Positions 47,200 to 59,006 of a stretch of DNA of 64,000 bases are shown piece after piece. The notes below the pieces were generated by a model. It searched no databases. It was not told the DNA's origin and worked only from the letters and a program-made list of their open reading frames with translations. A program made the position numbers and the translations under genes. Every line of letters starts with the position of its first letter. Position 1 is the first letter of the stretch. Source of the DNA: Azadirachta indica (Eukaryota; Streptophyta; Magnoliopsida; Sapindales; Meliaceae); assembly GCA_022749755.1 (NCBI GenBank), contig CM040442.1:17272457-17336456 (forward strand), written 5' to 3'.

Positions 47200-50100
47200 A
47201 GTAGGCTCCAATTGTTATTACTCCAAATTTGATAAAATTCTCCTTAGCCATACTACTTCACAAGCTGCTTTTGTAGCCACGGAATATTCTACTTCTGCTA
47301 AAGATAAAGCAATGGTTTTTTGTTTCTTGGAACTCCAGGAAATAACATTTGAACCTAAGCAAAAAATATATCCAGAAGTGCTTTTCCGGTAATCAATCGA
47401 ACCAGCCCAATCACTATCCGTGTAACCAACAAGCTGGTTGTTTTCTTCCTTCATATACTTGATCCCAGGGTATTTCCTTGTAACTAGCATAGAATTCTTT
47501 TTGCTGCTGCAAAGTGAATTTGGTTGGCTTACTCATGAACCTGGAATTATAGCTCACGGAGTGCACAATATCAGGTCCAGTTTTTGTGAGATAAATCAAG
47601 GAGCCAACAAAATTCTATAAGCTTTAGCATCTGCACTTTCTTCTCCATCATTCAGCTACAATTTTTCATTTAAAGCCATAGGAGTTGCCATAAGCTTGCA
47701 ATTTGACATGTGAAATCTTTTGAGTAAATCACTAATATATTTTTCTTGAGCAATAAATTTGTCCTTTCGATTGCTTCACTTGAATTCCAAGAAAATATTT
47801 CATCAAATCCATATCAATCATCTCAAATTCTTTCATTATGATCTTCTTGAATTCAATAATCATATCATTAGTAGTGCTTGCATAAATTACATCATCAACA
47901 TAGAGGCAAACAATTAAGAAATCTCTCATACCTCTTTTGTATACATAAATTAATGGTTCATTTTGGCTCCTCATGAAATCATTTTGACGGAAGTATCAAT
48001 CTTTCTTGCTATTCCATGCTCGAGGTGCATGTTTGAGGCCATAAAGTGCTTTTAGAAGTCAATAGACCCTGTCTTCCCTTCCTTTTATCTTGTAGCCTTC
48101 AAGTTGTTCGACATATAACTCTTCTTCCAATTCATCATTGGGAAAGGCTGACTTGATGTCCAATGGAAATACTTGTAACTCCAACTGGGCTGCTACAGCA
48201 AGAAAAAGGCATATGGTTTCCATTCGTGCAGCAAGTGCAAACGTCTCATTGAATTCTACTCCAGATTGTTGAGAATAACCTTTTGCAACTAATTGAGCTT
48301 CATGCTTTTGAAAGGTTCCATCTTCATTGTATTTAGTCATGAAAAACCATTTCAATCCTATTGCTTCTTTTCCTCTAAGGAGATTAACCAATTCCCAAGT
48401 GTGATTGTTCTCGATAATGATCATTTCTTCATCCATTGCTTTGACTCTTTTTGCTTCGCTGCCTCTTCAAAATTTTGAGGTTCACACGCAAAGAGAGCAA
48501 CATTACAATCTTCATATACTTCTCTTAAAGATCTTGTCTTCCTTGTAGGATGAACTAAATCACAAGTATCTTTAAGAAAAATCTAGTTCTTGGTGGACTC
48601 CTACCTTCTTGATCTTCATCTTTATTGGTATTTGAAGTCATTGACTCCAAACTTTCATTACTTGCTGCTGGTTGAAGAAAGCTAAATGTTGTAAATGATG
48701 AAGGAGAATTTTCTTCCCACTTCCATGTTGCCAATTCATCAAATAAAACATCTCTTGAAAGCACCAACTGATTTTTTTCAGGATTAAACAATCGATAGCT
48801 TTATAGATTTATTGCTATAGCTAATAAGAATATATTTTTCTCCTTTTCCATCTATTTTTTCTCTGTTTTGAGAAAGAATCAAGGCATATGCAATGCGTCC
48901 AAAGACTTTAAGATTATTTACTGTCGGCTTGCGATTAACCATGCTTCAAACGATGTCTTATTGCAAATTGTCTTTGTTGGAGACCTATTAAGGATGTACA
49001 CAGCAATGTTGACAACTTCTGCCCAAAACTTCTTAGGAAGATTCTCCCCCTGCACTGTGTTTCTTGCCATTTCTATAATCATTAGACTCTTCCTTTCGGC
49101 AATGCCATTTTATTGAGGCGAGTATTAGATCATGAGTTGCTTAAGAATCTCTTTTCTTTGCAATAGTTAAGGAATGGTTGATAGATGAACTCTTCTCCTT
49201 GATCGGTCTTTATCTCGTGCCCACTTTGATTTTCTGCAAGAGCTTCAAATTGGACAAAAGTAGGGAAAGCATATGATTTTTTGTCAAGAAATAAACCCAC
49301 ATCATCCAAGTACGGTCATCAATAAAAAGAATGAAATATCTTTTGCTACCCAAGGATGGAGTTCGGCTTAGTTTGCAAATATCTGTATGTACCAACTCTA
49401 GAGGTGCCCTTGCTCTCCAAGAAGTCTTTGGAAATGGAAGTATTCCATATACACAACCTTCACAACCTTTTCTTTTCTTTTGATGTGTGGAAGCCAAATA
49501 ACCATGTTTTTTTGTTTTAACAATTCCAACCCCTTGTAGTTTAAGTGACCATCTCTTAAATGCCAAAGATCAATTTCATCAATTTGTTCACTTTGAAGAG
49601 CTAATTTTTCGTCATGGATTATGACAAGAGGAAACATATTATTTTTGGACTCTTTTTAATTTTTATTGCAATGAGATCACTCCTCTTATCACAAATTGTG
49701 CATTTATTTTCATCAAACAATACTAGAAATCCTCTTTGTAAGAGTTGTCCCATACTTAAAAGGCCTTGTGATAAATTAGGCGCATAAAGAACATCATGGA
49801 TAAATTTTTTCATACCTCATTTGTTGTGGACAACAATTACTCTTTTTCCATGAACTTCATGAAGCTTCCCATTTGCAAGCTTCACTTGAGAGGTGAAATT
49901 TTTGTCAAGCTCCACAAATGCTCTATGATTTCCTGTCATATGGTTACTGCAGCCACTATCCATATACCAAATGTTATAATTTTCATTTTCAACATTCATA
50001 CAGGAGAAAAATAATTGTTCATTTTCTTCAGAAAAATTTGCCTCATTTTCCCTTTTTTATTTGGTACCAACAATCTTTCTGAGAATGATTTGGAATTTTG

Positions 50101-50993
50101 CGTCTTGTGCATTTAAATCTACACTACCAGATTTTTTACAAACAAAACAATGAGATTCTAAGTTACCTAGATTTTCATGGTGTTGAGATGTTCCTTTTCC
50201 TCTTCTCCTGCTCCATCTTTCATTTTGTGGCCTTGTCCTCTTCCAAATGATCTTTTCTGCTGGTTTAAGCCTCCTCCTTGCTGTGACTTTGAAGAATTCT
50301 TGTTTGAAACATTCATTTTGGATTGGAAAGCATGCTTAAGTGGTTAATTTGTGAATCTGCTCATTCTTTTTTCATGAGCCTCAAGAGAACCCATTAGTTT
50401 AGTCGTCGAAAGCTTGGATAAATCTTTTGACTCTTCAATTGCAGTAACTACATATTCAAATTTTTGAGGCAAAGTTCTAAAAATCTTTTCAACAATTTTT
50501 TGGCTTGGATAGTGTCGTCACAACTCCTTATTTGATTAACAATTTCCACAGCTCTAGAAAAAAGATATTCTATATTCTCATTTTCTTTCATGGCTATGTT
50601 ATCAAATTCTCCTCATAAAGTTTTAATTTTATAGAGATTATTTTGCAACCGCCTTGAAACTCATTTTTCAAAATTTCTCCAGCTTCTTTTGCCTTTTTAA
50701 CACTAAAAATTTGAGGAAAGATAGATCTACTTACCCCTTGTTGGATGGTTCTTAGTGCAGTTAGCATTCTTCACCACATCCTCCTCGTATTTCTTTTTCT
50801 TTTCATCTGTCCAAGTTGTTGAACTTCCCGATTTAGGTGGTTCTTCATAGTCTTCTGTGACCACTTCCCATAGATTTTGAGAAATGAAGATTATCTCCAT
50901 TTGGGAGCTCCAATTATCATAATGTTCTCTATCAAAAATAGGAATTTGGCTAGCTGTTAATGCAAAGAGAGTGTTTGGAATTGTTGAAGCCAT
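47200..50993 (-). pseudogene. Copia gag-pol remnant
   Basis: Read on the - strand from 50993: gag start MASTIPNTLFALTASQIP; a decayed zinc knuckle near 50160 (CFVCKKSGS, with the GH of the family lost); protease with DSGCSNHMTG near 49960-49990; GAG-pre-integrase (LWHLRDGHLNYKGLELL) near 49560; integrase with HTDICKLSRTPSLGSKRYF near 49360; the linker LVLSRDVLFDE near 48750; reverse transcriptase from 48436 (LKWFFMTKYNEDGTFQKHEA, then YVDDVIYAS near 47890); and RNase H at 47490-47218 (GYTDSDWAGS, STSGYIF). Domain order is PR-IN-RT-RH, which defines copia. At least six frame breaks and stops separate the pieces, so it is inactive. Confidence 0.92.
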
Positions 50994-51002
50994 GGAAAGA
51001 CG

Positions 51003-51014
51003 GCTCTGATACCA
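51003..51014 (-). other. Copia primer binding site (initiator tRNA-Met)
   Basis: The - strand reads TGGTATCAGAGC, the standard copia primer binding site. It is separated by four bases from the 5' LTR at 51019. Confidence 0.9.
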
Positions 51015-51018
51015 AATT

Positions 51019-51350
51019 TGTTGGAAGCAAACGGAAGTAGTAGACTATGTGTAACTTAATGGAAGTAAAGAATGATTTTAGGAAAGAAAATTGAAGTTTA
51101 AACAAAGAATATATGAAAAGCAAACTGCAGAGCTGCTGCAATGCTGTATTTTTATTAACGGAGGGGCTGATTTTCTTACATCCATGGCTTGCATTACACC
51201 AACATATTTATACTAGTTAGTGGATAATTCTAGAGCTAAAATCCAGCTAATACAAGAGCATTTTTTGACATAACAGAAAAATTATTCTAATTTTTCAAAA
51301 TGACAGCTCTATGCAGAAGCTCTAAATTGATTTCTTTTTGAATATCCTGT
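51019..51350 (-). repeat. 5' LTR of nested copia (truncated)
   Basis: About 330 of the expected 570 bp are present. Similarity to 46392-46720 ends near 51340-51350, where the LINE reading frame (LWLECDSLL) starts. The outer 240 bp, and some LINE sequence, were lost after insertion. Confidence 0.8.
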
Positions 51351-52260
51351 AAGCAAGGAGTCACACTCCAGCCAAAGACTCATCCAACTTTTCATGGAGG
51401 CTGTTACAATAACCACAATGACAGCCATGAGCTCTGCAAAATAGGTCGTATTAAGTCCCAACAACAAGCTAAATCCACCCAAATAAAAACCCGAAGAATC
51501 CTGAAATAAAGCTCCACAAGTAGCAGCTCCAGGATTACCTTTGGAGAGACCGTCAGAATTTGCTTTAATCCAACCATGCGGAGGATGGTGCCAAAATAGT
51601 GACCACCTGAGGAGTTTTACCAAGTGATAAAGGTGAGCAGAAAGAGTATCCCAATCTCGACCAAAATGAATAAAGCCAGGAAAAAAGGTTGCATAAAATC
51701 TTATATAGGAGTCACAATCGGACATGACTGCACTGCTAGTTGGAAGGATATTCTCCCATCACAAAAGATTTCGAGCTTTCTAGATTGTGTTCAACATGTA
51801 GTAGGCCACCATTAACAAAAGATTGTACAATTGAGGACTAAAATACTTGTAAGCAATGGCTTCCCATAGGTCTCGGACCGAGTTCATCTCCTGAATTATG
51901 GTGCAAAAAGGGATGTTAACCATTGCCACAGATTGGAAGCGAAAGCACAGGATACAAAAAGATGATTAACATCCTCACAACAGCAACAACTCAGACAAAG
52001 AGAGCAAGCCGACTGCCACGCATTCGAAGATTATCATCTGTAGGAAGTTTGTTTTGCAACAAACGCCAAACCAACATGGAGTGCTTTGATGGTATAAAAC
52101 CCCTCCATATTAGCAAACACTAAGGCTGATAACTTTTGGGAGTTCTAAGCGAATTATAACTCTAAGCAAGCGTTAATTCACCGTCTCTAGAATTAATCCA
52201 AATAAGCTATCAGGAGTATGACGTCGAGGAAGACAGATGTTCGAAAATGCCGCAGCTCGT
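51350..52260 (-). pseudogene. LINE ORF2 C-terminal fragment (zf-RVT and RNase H)
   Basis: On the - strand from 52260: a linker near LPRRHTPDSLFGL, a zf-RVT type zinc region near 52080-51900 (KHSMLVWRLLQNKLPTDDNL, then cysteine-rich residues and NHLF), a degraded middle, and an RNase H domain in the frame 51725-51360 (WIKANSDGLSKGNPGAATCG, FAELMAVI, LWLECDSLL) with the expected acidic residues. Plant L1-type LINEs carry this order at the end of ORF2. The element starts abruptly at 52260 beside the target duplication, so it is a 5'-truncated LINE copy. Stops and frameshifts are present. Confidence 0.85.
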
Positions 52261-52788
52261 TATTATTGATGAAATACCATATAACAAGATATTCCTTGTC
52301 TAACACTCTGCCCATTATACCATGATTGGACCCATTTATACTGCCTTCAATGGTTTTGGATTTGTCAGTTATTTATTCCTTACTTGCTAATTACTTCTTT
52401 AAAGTTTTATAATAAAATAATATGCTACATATATGTAACTGATACAATGCAGGATTTCCAGAGAGGTTCACCATTAGTTCATGACATATCAAGTGCTATT
52501 GTAAGGCTAAGAGAAAAAGGGACACTGAAAAAGATAGAGGACAAATGGTTTAATAGTTGACATGATCAATCGAGTTTTATGTACGAGGATTCTGCAAGTA
52601 ATCCCCCCAGTCTGAGCCTCAAAAACTTCGGTTGTTTATTTCTTATTACTGGGATCTCTTTAACTTTAGCTCTTGTCATATTCTTCATTCTCAAACTTTA
52701 TAGTAAGTTGGATGTAGCGGCAGGATGGGCGTTTTTTAAGGATTATTTTGTTGAATTAATTGTTCATAGGATAAAGAACGCTTTGTAG
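52261..52788 (+). pseudogene. GLR-C: glutamate receptor-like pseudogene, 3' part
   Basis: Continues exon 4 (IIDEIPY, then IGPIYTAFNGFGF) from the right target duplication to 52363, followed by an intron with GT donor and CAG acceptor, and exon 5 52453-52788. Exon 5 begins [11 protein letters not shown] (V in A and B is D here), carries a TGA after WFNS near 52558, and ends with M4 (FGCLFLITGISLTLALVIFF) and a short tail. It belongs to the same gene as 43362-46146. Confidence 0.92.
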
Positions 52789-53329
52789 GCCAGGCCATCC
52801 AATATCATCAATATGTGTGTGTGTGTGTGTGTGTAATTAATGTATTTTTACAAGTACTTTGAAAGGCTTTCAGGGGGAACAGATCATTGGACATGAGAGA
52901 ACTAGTCCATGGGATGGGATGCATTTGTGTAACTGCATGTAGATTTGCTATAACTTAAAGCGAGCCATGTTTTTCAACTCATAAAAAAGGCCTTCGAACA
53001 ACATAAAATACTGAGTGAAAAGGACTTTAATTGACTTTGATAAAGTTGAAAACAACTACATAACAGATGATAATATGTCAGAAGATTAAGATTACTTGCA
53101 CCTTGCAGATCAATTTGACCAAATCCATATATGACTTTGAATTTTCTTCAAATTACTTATTATTCATATTCTTGTATTGCCTTATAATTATACTTCAGTT
53201 CCGTTGATTCATTCATTAATAGTAGTTGTCGAAGAAAGAAGAGGGATGGAATCTCTTTCACATTAATCTCCATTTGCAAATTTTTGCATAAAATACCAAA
53301 ATATTCTCGGCCCATCATTTTCTCAGGTA
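52789..53329. repeat. Unit C downstream flank
   Basis: Matches the downstream flanks of A and B: TACAAGTACTTTGAAAGGCTTTC, AACTGCATG, AAAAAAGGCCTTC and GATTAAGATT words in the same order. A GT microsatellite lies at 52813-52834. No MITE is present at the position where B has one. From about 53160 the sequence is not recognised. Confidence 0.65.
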
Positions 53330-53940
53330 ATGAACAATCTTTTAAGATCTATAGATAAGGATTTTTTTTTATTTGAATTTTAATATTATTTTTAAAGGAA
53401 GTATTTTTATGTTTAATGCTTCCTCATCATGAAAATATCATAAATAAATAACACATAATATTTATTTACAATCAATTTCATAAAAAATTAATAATATTTT
53501 AAAAAAAAAATCTAAAACTAATATTTTAAACTTTTTTCTCCCTTCCTTTTATCCCTTACATTTTGTATTTCTTTTAGATTTTTTTAAAAGTTTAAATTAA
53601 TATTTTACATAATCACATATTTTATGCGATATATAATAGCATTTTTATTCGTAAACATTGGTGAAACAATAAATTATTATAATTTTAACAAATTAATTCC
53701 CATCTTTATTTTATTTTCCCCTAATTAAATTGGTCCTTGCTTGCTACTTGCTACTTGCGAGGGACAAAAATGTTCAAAAATATTATTATCCGTTAATTTA
53801 TTGTTTGGTAAAAGTTGAGGGACCAAGGTGTTATTAATTCTGGTGTCTTGTAACCAGCGTAATCCTTTTGTCTGTATGTTTGTTTGTGTATATGGTAGAA
53901 GGATCTCAGAGCAAGATTTGAAAATGAAAATGAATAGTGT
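53330..53940 (+). promoter_or_regulatory. Unit E: orphan GLR promoter block
   Basis: A fifth copy of the upstream block. Landmarks run from ATCTTTTAAGATCTATAGAT near 53338 through CATGAAAATATCATAAATAA, AACATTGGTGAAACAATAAA, CTAATTAAATTGGTCCTTGC to AAAAGTTGAGGGACCAAGG near 53813. It then departs from the family before the uORF and start codon. No GLR exon follows, so the gene body is deleted. Confidence 0.65.
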
Positions 53941-54229
53941 CAAAATAAGATTTGTTGATATATTATAACTAAATATAAATTTATTAATGCTACAATATAT
54001 TAAAATTTATATTTTTATATAGTTAAAATATATAAAAAAATAATAAAAATATCAATTTATTTTTTATAAATGTACTATCTTTTATCAAATTTTTAAAATT
54101 TAATAATTATTTTTATTTAATAACTATTATAATTGGGAATATAATTATTATTTTAAAATTTTTATAAATATTTTTTAAGAAAATCAACGCTAATAAATAT
54201 AATAAACCAAACCTTAAAGACTTTGTGAA
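53941..54229. other. Spacer, nothing recognised
   Basis: AT-rich sequence at the place where a GLR gene would be expected in unit E. No exon remnant was seen on either strand. Confidence 0.4.
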
Positions 54230-54992
54230 AATATATCACCAGAAAAATGAAAATGATTTTAAGTTAAGCCCAAATACCGCTATAGAATTAACGGGCCGTA
54301 TACATTTTTTCTTAAATCATCAACCAAAATTCTTTAAAATTTTAAATTGTGTTGTGTTGCCCCAACGAATTAAAAGATTTAATATATTACATTTTAATTC
54401 TTAAAAGAATAGCTCCACATTGTTCATGAGCTCATTAAGGTTCGTACTGTGTGGTTTTTAGTTTTGAATGAAAAGTATTACGATATTTTTTAACTTAATT
54501 ATTATATAATTGATATTTAATGTATTATTTTCCATTTTAAATTTGACATTGTTATAAAAAATTAATTATTTATGTATACTTTTGTATTGATTCGTTGGAT
54601 CTTTTGCTCTAAAATTTATAGATATCCATTCAAATTCGGTTTAAAATCACATAACTCACAAACACAATAATTGTTATTTTATATTAAATTTGAATATTAA
54701 TATTTTTACATATTATATCCTTGTAACTGATTAGGTAAACTATATTTATTAGGAAATAAACAAAGTTATAAGAATATTTTAAAATTATAATTAGTTTGAT
54801 GAATTTATTTAGATTTCAAACTATGGTGTCAAGTAAAAATTTTAATTTTAATTAGTATAATTACCAATTTCTTATTATTAAATTAAAACACATACTTTTA
54901 AAGTATCTGAAAAATTGAAATAGAATTATTTTGAGACTCCATATTAAAAAGCAAATAAAAATATTCGTTGTTGGATCGGTATTATATAGTAC
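54230..54992. repeat. Array spacer block, unit E, left part
   Basis: First part matches the S block (GCCGTATACATTTTTT, AAATTGTGTTGTGTTG). The end part matches 17090-17310 (AGATTTCAAACTATGGTGT, GTTGTTGGATCGGTATTATA). It is interrupted at 54993 by a copia element and resumes at 59007. Confidence 0.7.
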
Positions 54993-55001
54993 TTAATTAC
55001 T

Positions 55002-55440
55002 TAGTAGAACTTAAATATGATCTAAAAATGCTTTAATAATCATGATAAGATATAGATCAAGCGCAGAATTAAACTCAAAAATATACCTCCTGCCATTAAC
55101 ATTTTTCACAATCTGGTAATGAAACTTTCTAGTTTATGGTTCTTCTAAATTTTATACAATTTCTATATAATGGTGTATATTTATTAAAAAGAAATTATTG
55201 GCTTAAGGACCTAACCAAGAGAATGCCTGTATTTATAAGTTTTGCCCATCACAGAAACCATAAAAAACTACCAGAAACTATCAGAATGTGTAACCAACTG
55301 ATTGCCAGAAACAGTAAAAATGTGTAACCAATTGCTACAACATGTAATGAACTGCCAAAACCTAATAAAAACTGTACAATACACATTCCCACTTAAAATA
55401 ATGAAAGACCATGAGCCACCTACAGTTAAAACTTCTAACA
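55002..55440 (-). repeat. 3' LTR of second copia
   Basis: Pairs with 58569-59006; landmarks are AAACATACCTC or AAATATACCTC, AAAAAGAAATT, GAAACCATAAAAAA and the shared end TTCTAACA. A polypurine tract (TTCTCCCACTTGG, complement) adjoins it at 55441. Confidence 0.8.
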
Positions 55441-56062
55441 TTCTCCCACTTGGTCCATTTATTTCTTCACTCACATAATGAGAAACAAAATACATGAATC
55501 ATGACAATAAGTTTTCTAAAAACAAGGATTATCTTCTATATATCATTATGCATTATGTCTTTTAAACAATTGTCCATATTACTTAATGAATAAACCCCAT
55601 GTTTATTCTATGTCTAAACATTAATGATATTTCTCAAATATCATAACATAAATAGAATTTCATTACAATAAACATTCGTCCATATAATGAAAATCATAGA
55701 TAGGAATCAAGTCCATTAGATCTACATGATCCTTAAATTTTAACAATGGCATGCCTTTTGTTAAAGGAACAACAATCATCAATTCAGTGCTAACATGTTC
55801 AATAACCACTGTTTTATCTTTAACACATTCTTTTATGGATAAATACTTGATGTCAATGTGTTTACATTAACTACTACTTTTGTCATTTTTATCCATAAAA
55901 ACTGCAGCTAGTCTGAAGAATTAGGCATGGTGTATTGGACAATTATTCCTTTGCTCTTGAAGAAACTTCACAAATAGAATAGGTACATGTTCATCCTTAG
56001 TATATCCACTATAATATTCTCTACATTTGTCTATTCTCACGATGTTAATTTGCTTTTTCACA

Positions 56063-57678
56063 TTATTTCTTTACTTCAGCTTTAAAAACTCTAAAACTAT
56101 CTAGTCCTTCATTTTTATTCTTAATCAAGTAGAGATACATATATTGTAAGTAATCATCTATAAAAGAGATGAAGTATTTATGACCATTTGAGTCCATGTC
56201 TGGACTACAGATGTATGAATGCATGAATATGTTTAAGCTCTTTTTGGCACCGTTCTTTTTCTTGTTGGTATGCTTTCCCTTTATGTGGTCCAAACAAGTA
56301 TTAACATCAGTAAAATCCAAAGTACTAAACTCCACCATTTACTAATCTTTTAATTTTTCTCTATGGAGATATGTCTTAATTTACGTGCCACTAGATAGAG
56401 GAATTTTCATTCATGACACATAATGTAATACCAGTTGGAAAATGCATCACATTATAAGAGGCATTATTTTGCAATTAATACAAAAAAGACCATCGAGCAA
56501 TGTAACATTCCCAACATGATTAGATTTCTAAAAGAAATTAAAAGATATACATGAAAAGTTAAAAGAATAATCAAACGGTACAAGTCTTGAAACTAATCAA
56601 ATTTCTAAAGAATGTTGGGATATAAAATGTCTTTTCCAAATTCAAAATAATGCCACTACTCAAAATTAAACTGCATGTTTCAATTGCCTCACATGTGAAT
56701 GCATATTGTTTCTTAAATAGATGCACTACTCACTGCCTACTGGCTTCCTTAGGTTTTACATACCTTACAAGGTATTTGCAACATGGATTATAAAACCAGA
56801 ATTAATCCACCATATGTTATGACTAGCTTCAACTTTAATAGATTCATAACAAACAAATAAGATTGAATTACCTTTCTTCTCAAGCCATTTTTGAAACTTG
56901 GAACAATCCTTCTTCATGTATCCTTTCTTCTTTCAGAAAAAGCACTTGGATTCCCTTTTTGATTTTAGCTTAAGGAGGTATTTTACCTTTCCCTTTCTAT
57001 TTGGCTTGCCATTTGTTCTTCTCTTGTCTTGCCATATACGCACTATCACCCAATTCCATTGTTAGCCTTCCTTCCTCTTGAACACACATGATCAATTAAT
57101 TGACCATTTATCCTTATGCGTGTTATAGGAAATTTTGAAAGGTCCATATGGTTGTGGAAGAGTGTTCAATATGTAGTGCACAAGAAAAGACTTAGACATT
57201 TCAACCTCAAGAGTTTTTATTTGCATGATATGCTTATGCACACCTCTATTGGTGAGCCTCATAGATGAAAACTTCATAATTAGAGTGTTAGCAAGTGTCT
57301 CATCTGAAGTCTCAAATCGTTCGTCAATTGCCTTCAATAATGCCTTCATATTATCATGTTGATCGACTGAACCTCGAATACAAGCATAAATTTTGGTCTT
57401 TATGAACATCATACTTAAGTGATTAGATCGCTCCCATCATTCAAAAAAGGCAATTTTAGCTTGACTACTGGTTTCGGTAACAATTGATTTGTCCTCCGTA
57501 TGGCATAATCAATGTCCAAGCACCATAAATGGAGAATTCTTTCTTTCCAAATCTTATAGTTATCACCTATCAACTCAAGAATATCACCTTTGATATCAAA
57601 AAAATTTGAAAATTGTATGATTGCATAAATTAAACATACATGCTTATATATACTATAAAATTGAAGGCTAATAAACAT
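56063..57678 (-). pseudogene. Copia gag and integrase remnants
   Basis: Read on the - strand. Gag lies at 57678-57092, in two frames (LIGDNYKIWKERILHLWCLD; LLKAIDERFETSDETLANTL; STLKVEMS-type MQIKTLEVEMSKSFLVHYIL). A zinc-knuckle region near 56950-56880 (FFXKKKGYMKKDCSKFQKWL) follows. An integrase N-terminal part lies at 56338-56063 (CLDHIKGKHTNKKKNGAKKS; SNGHKYFISFIDDYLQYMYL). Stops and missing domains make it inactive. Confidence 0.8.
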
Positions 57679-58114
57679 GTCATATCAAAAGATATAAACT
57701 TGCCTACCGGTTAAAGTTCTAATTCAAGCAAATTCATATATATATATATATAATAAAACTACCAAATTATTTTCTTTTTCCTAATTCTTGTGTGTAATTA
57801 AGAAAATCATTTGATATTTCATCCTAACTAATTATATAAATATAATAAAAATTCATGTGGGATAAAATTTATTATATTAAATATGATTAATTATAAGTAA
57901 TGTCAATTTCTTATAAATGATCCTAAAACACTTTAAAGTATAATATTGTATAGATAAGGATGCAATGGCTAATCCTTAATTAATCAAAATTATATGGATC
58001 ATAGATATTTAACTTTAATCATATAAATTGTATGCAACAATAAGACATAATTTCTATTTTATGTACCAAAAATAATCAATAAGTTGCATGTTGTCATTTA
58101 CTTCAACGTACAAA

Positions 58115-58315
58115 AAATAGCATGTCATATTATTCAAAATTAAAAAAAAAAAGGCATGTCATACTAGTTCATAAATAAAAATGACATGCCGTATTAAGTC
58201 ATTCAGAAGACGCCATGTCATATGGTTTCACAAAAGTAGATGACATGTCATATAATTTCATGCATCAAATGACATGTAATGTAGTTTCACATACAACAGA
58301 TGATATATCATATGA
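58115..58315. repeat. About 30 bp palindromic tandem repeat in the copia leader
   Basis: Seven spaced copies of a CATGTCAT core at 58121, 58155, 58185, 58214, 58244, 58273 and 58304. Intervals are 34, 30, 29, 30, 29 and 31 bp. Better copies read ATGACATGTCATATnnTTTC and contain the palindrome ATGACATGTCAT. The array lies between the 5' LTR and gag, i.e. in the element's untranslated leader. Confidence 0.8.
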
Positions 58316-58568
58316 CATTGCCTTCAACCTCCAATAAACCGTTTTTTAATATAATTACAAAAACGAAAACTTTTTTATTTGATTAAAAAAATGAAAAATC
58401 ATTAATTCAAGTCCCAAAAATGCTAGTAATCCAATTTCATAATGATTTCTAACATTGTTATTGATCAATAATGCTTGATAACAAATTTGACTTTTTATAA
58501 ACTAATCATTTAACCAAATTACTCAAAATTAATCAAAGCAAAGGCAATAACCTGTCTCTAATACCAAA

Positions 58569-59006
58569 TAATAGAATTAAATATAATCTAAGCATGCTTT
58601 AATTATCATAATAGCAAATAGATCAAGTGCAAAATTGAGCACAAAAACATACCTCTTGCCATTGATGTCTTTAACAATCTAGTGATAAATCTTTTTAATT
58701 TATGGTTTTTATAAACCTTACACAATTTTTATGTTATGTTATATATTTACTAAAAAGAAATTGTTAGCTTAAGGATCTAACTAAAAGAATTCCTTTATTT
58801 ATAAGCTCTGCCCATAATAGAAACCATAAAAAATTGCTAGAAATTAGCTGAATGTGTAATCAACTGACTGCCAGAAATTGACAGAACGTGTAACCAACTG
58901 CTAGAACATGTAATGAACTATCAAAAATTAATAGAAAATATATAACTCACGTTCCCACTTAAAATAATTAAAGACCATGGGCAACTTACAGTTAAAATTT
59001 CTAACA
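58569..59006 (-). repeat. 5' LTR of second copia
   Basis: Matches 55002-55440 throughout and ends TTTCTAACA at 59006, next to resumed array spacer. The primer binding site is immediately to its left (58555-58566). Confidence 0.8.

Larger units (their letters stand above)
46392..51350 (-). mobile_element. Ty1/copia retrotransposon nested in the LINE
   Basis: A - strand element. 3' LTR 46392-46961 (570 bp; + strand ends TGTTGGAGG and CTTCAACA), polypurine tract CCCCCTGTTG complement at 46962-46971, coding region about 47200-50993, primer binding site 51003-51014 (TGGTATCAGAGC on the - strand, initiator tRNA-Met), and 5' LTR from 51019 to about 51350. The 5' LTR matches the first roughly 330 bp of the 3' LTR and then stops, so its outer end is deleted. 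Because of that, no 5 bp target duplication is visible. Confidence 0.9.
54993..59006 (-). mobile_element. Second Ty1/copia element, internally deleted
   Basis: A - strand element of about 4 kb with both LTRs: about 54993-55440 and 58569-59006. Primer binding site near 58555-58566 (TGGTATTAGAG on the - strand). The flanks GTACT (left) and ATACT (right) fit a 5 bp target duplication with one change. Matching spacer on both sides (continuous in unit A at 17310-17330) shows the insertion precisely. Gag and part of integrase remain; protease, RT and RNase H frames were not found, so it is non-autonomous and old (the LTRs differ at many positions). Confidence 0.85.

Noticed and set aside
51624..52123. 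+ strand frames in the LINE region as genes
   Set aside because: They are antisense to the zf-RVT and RNase H frames of the LINE fragment.
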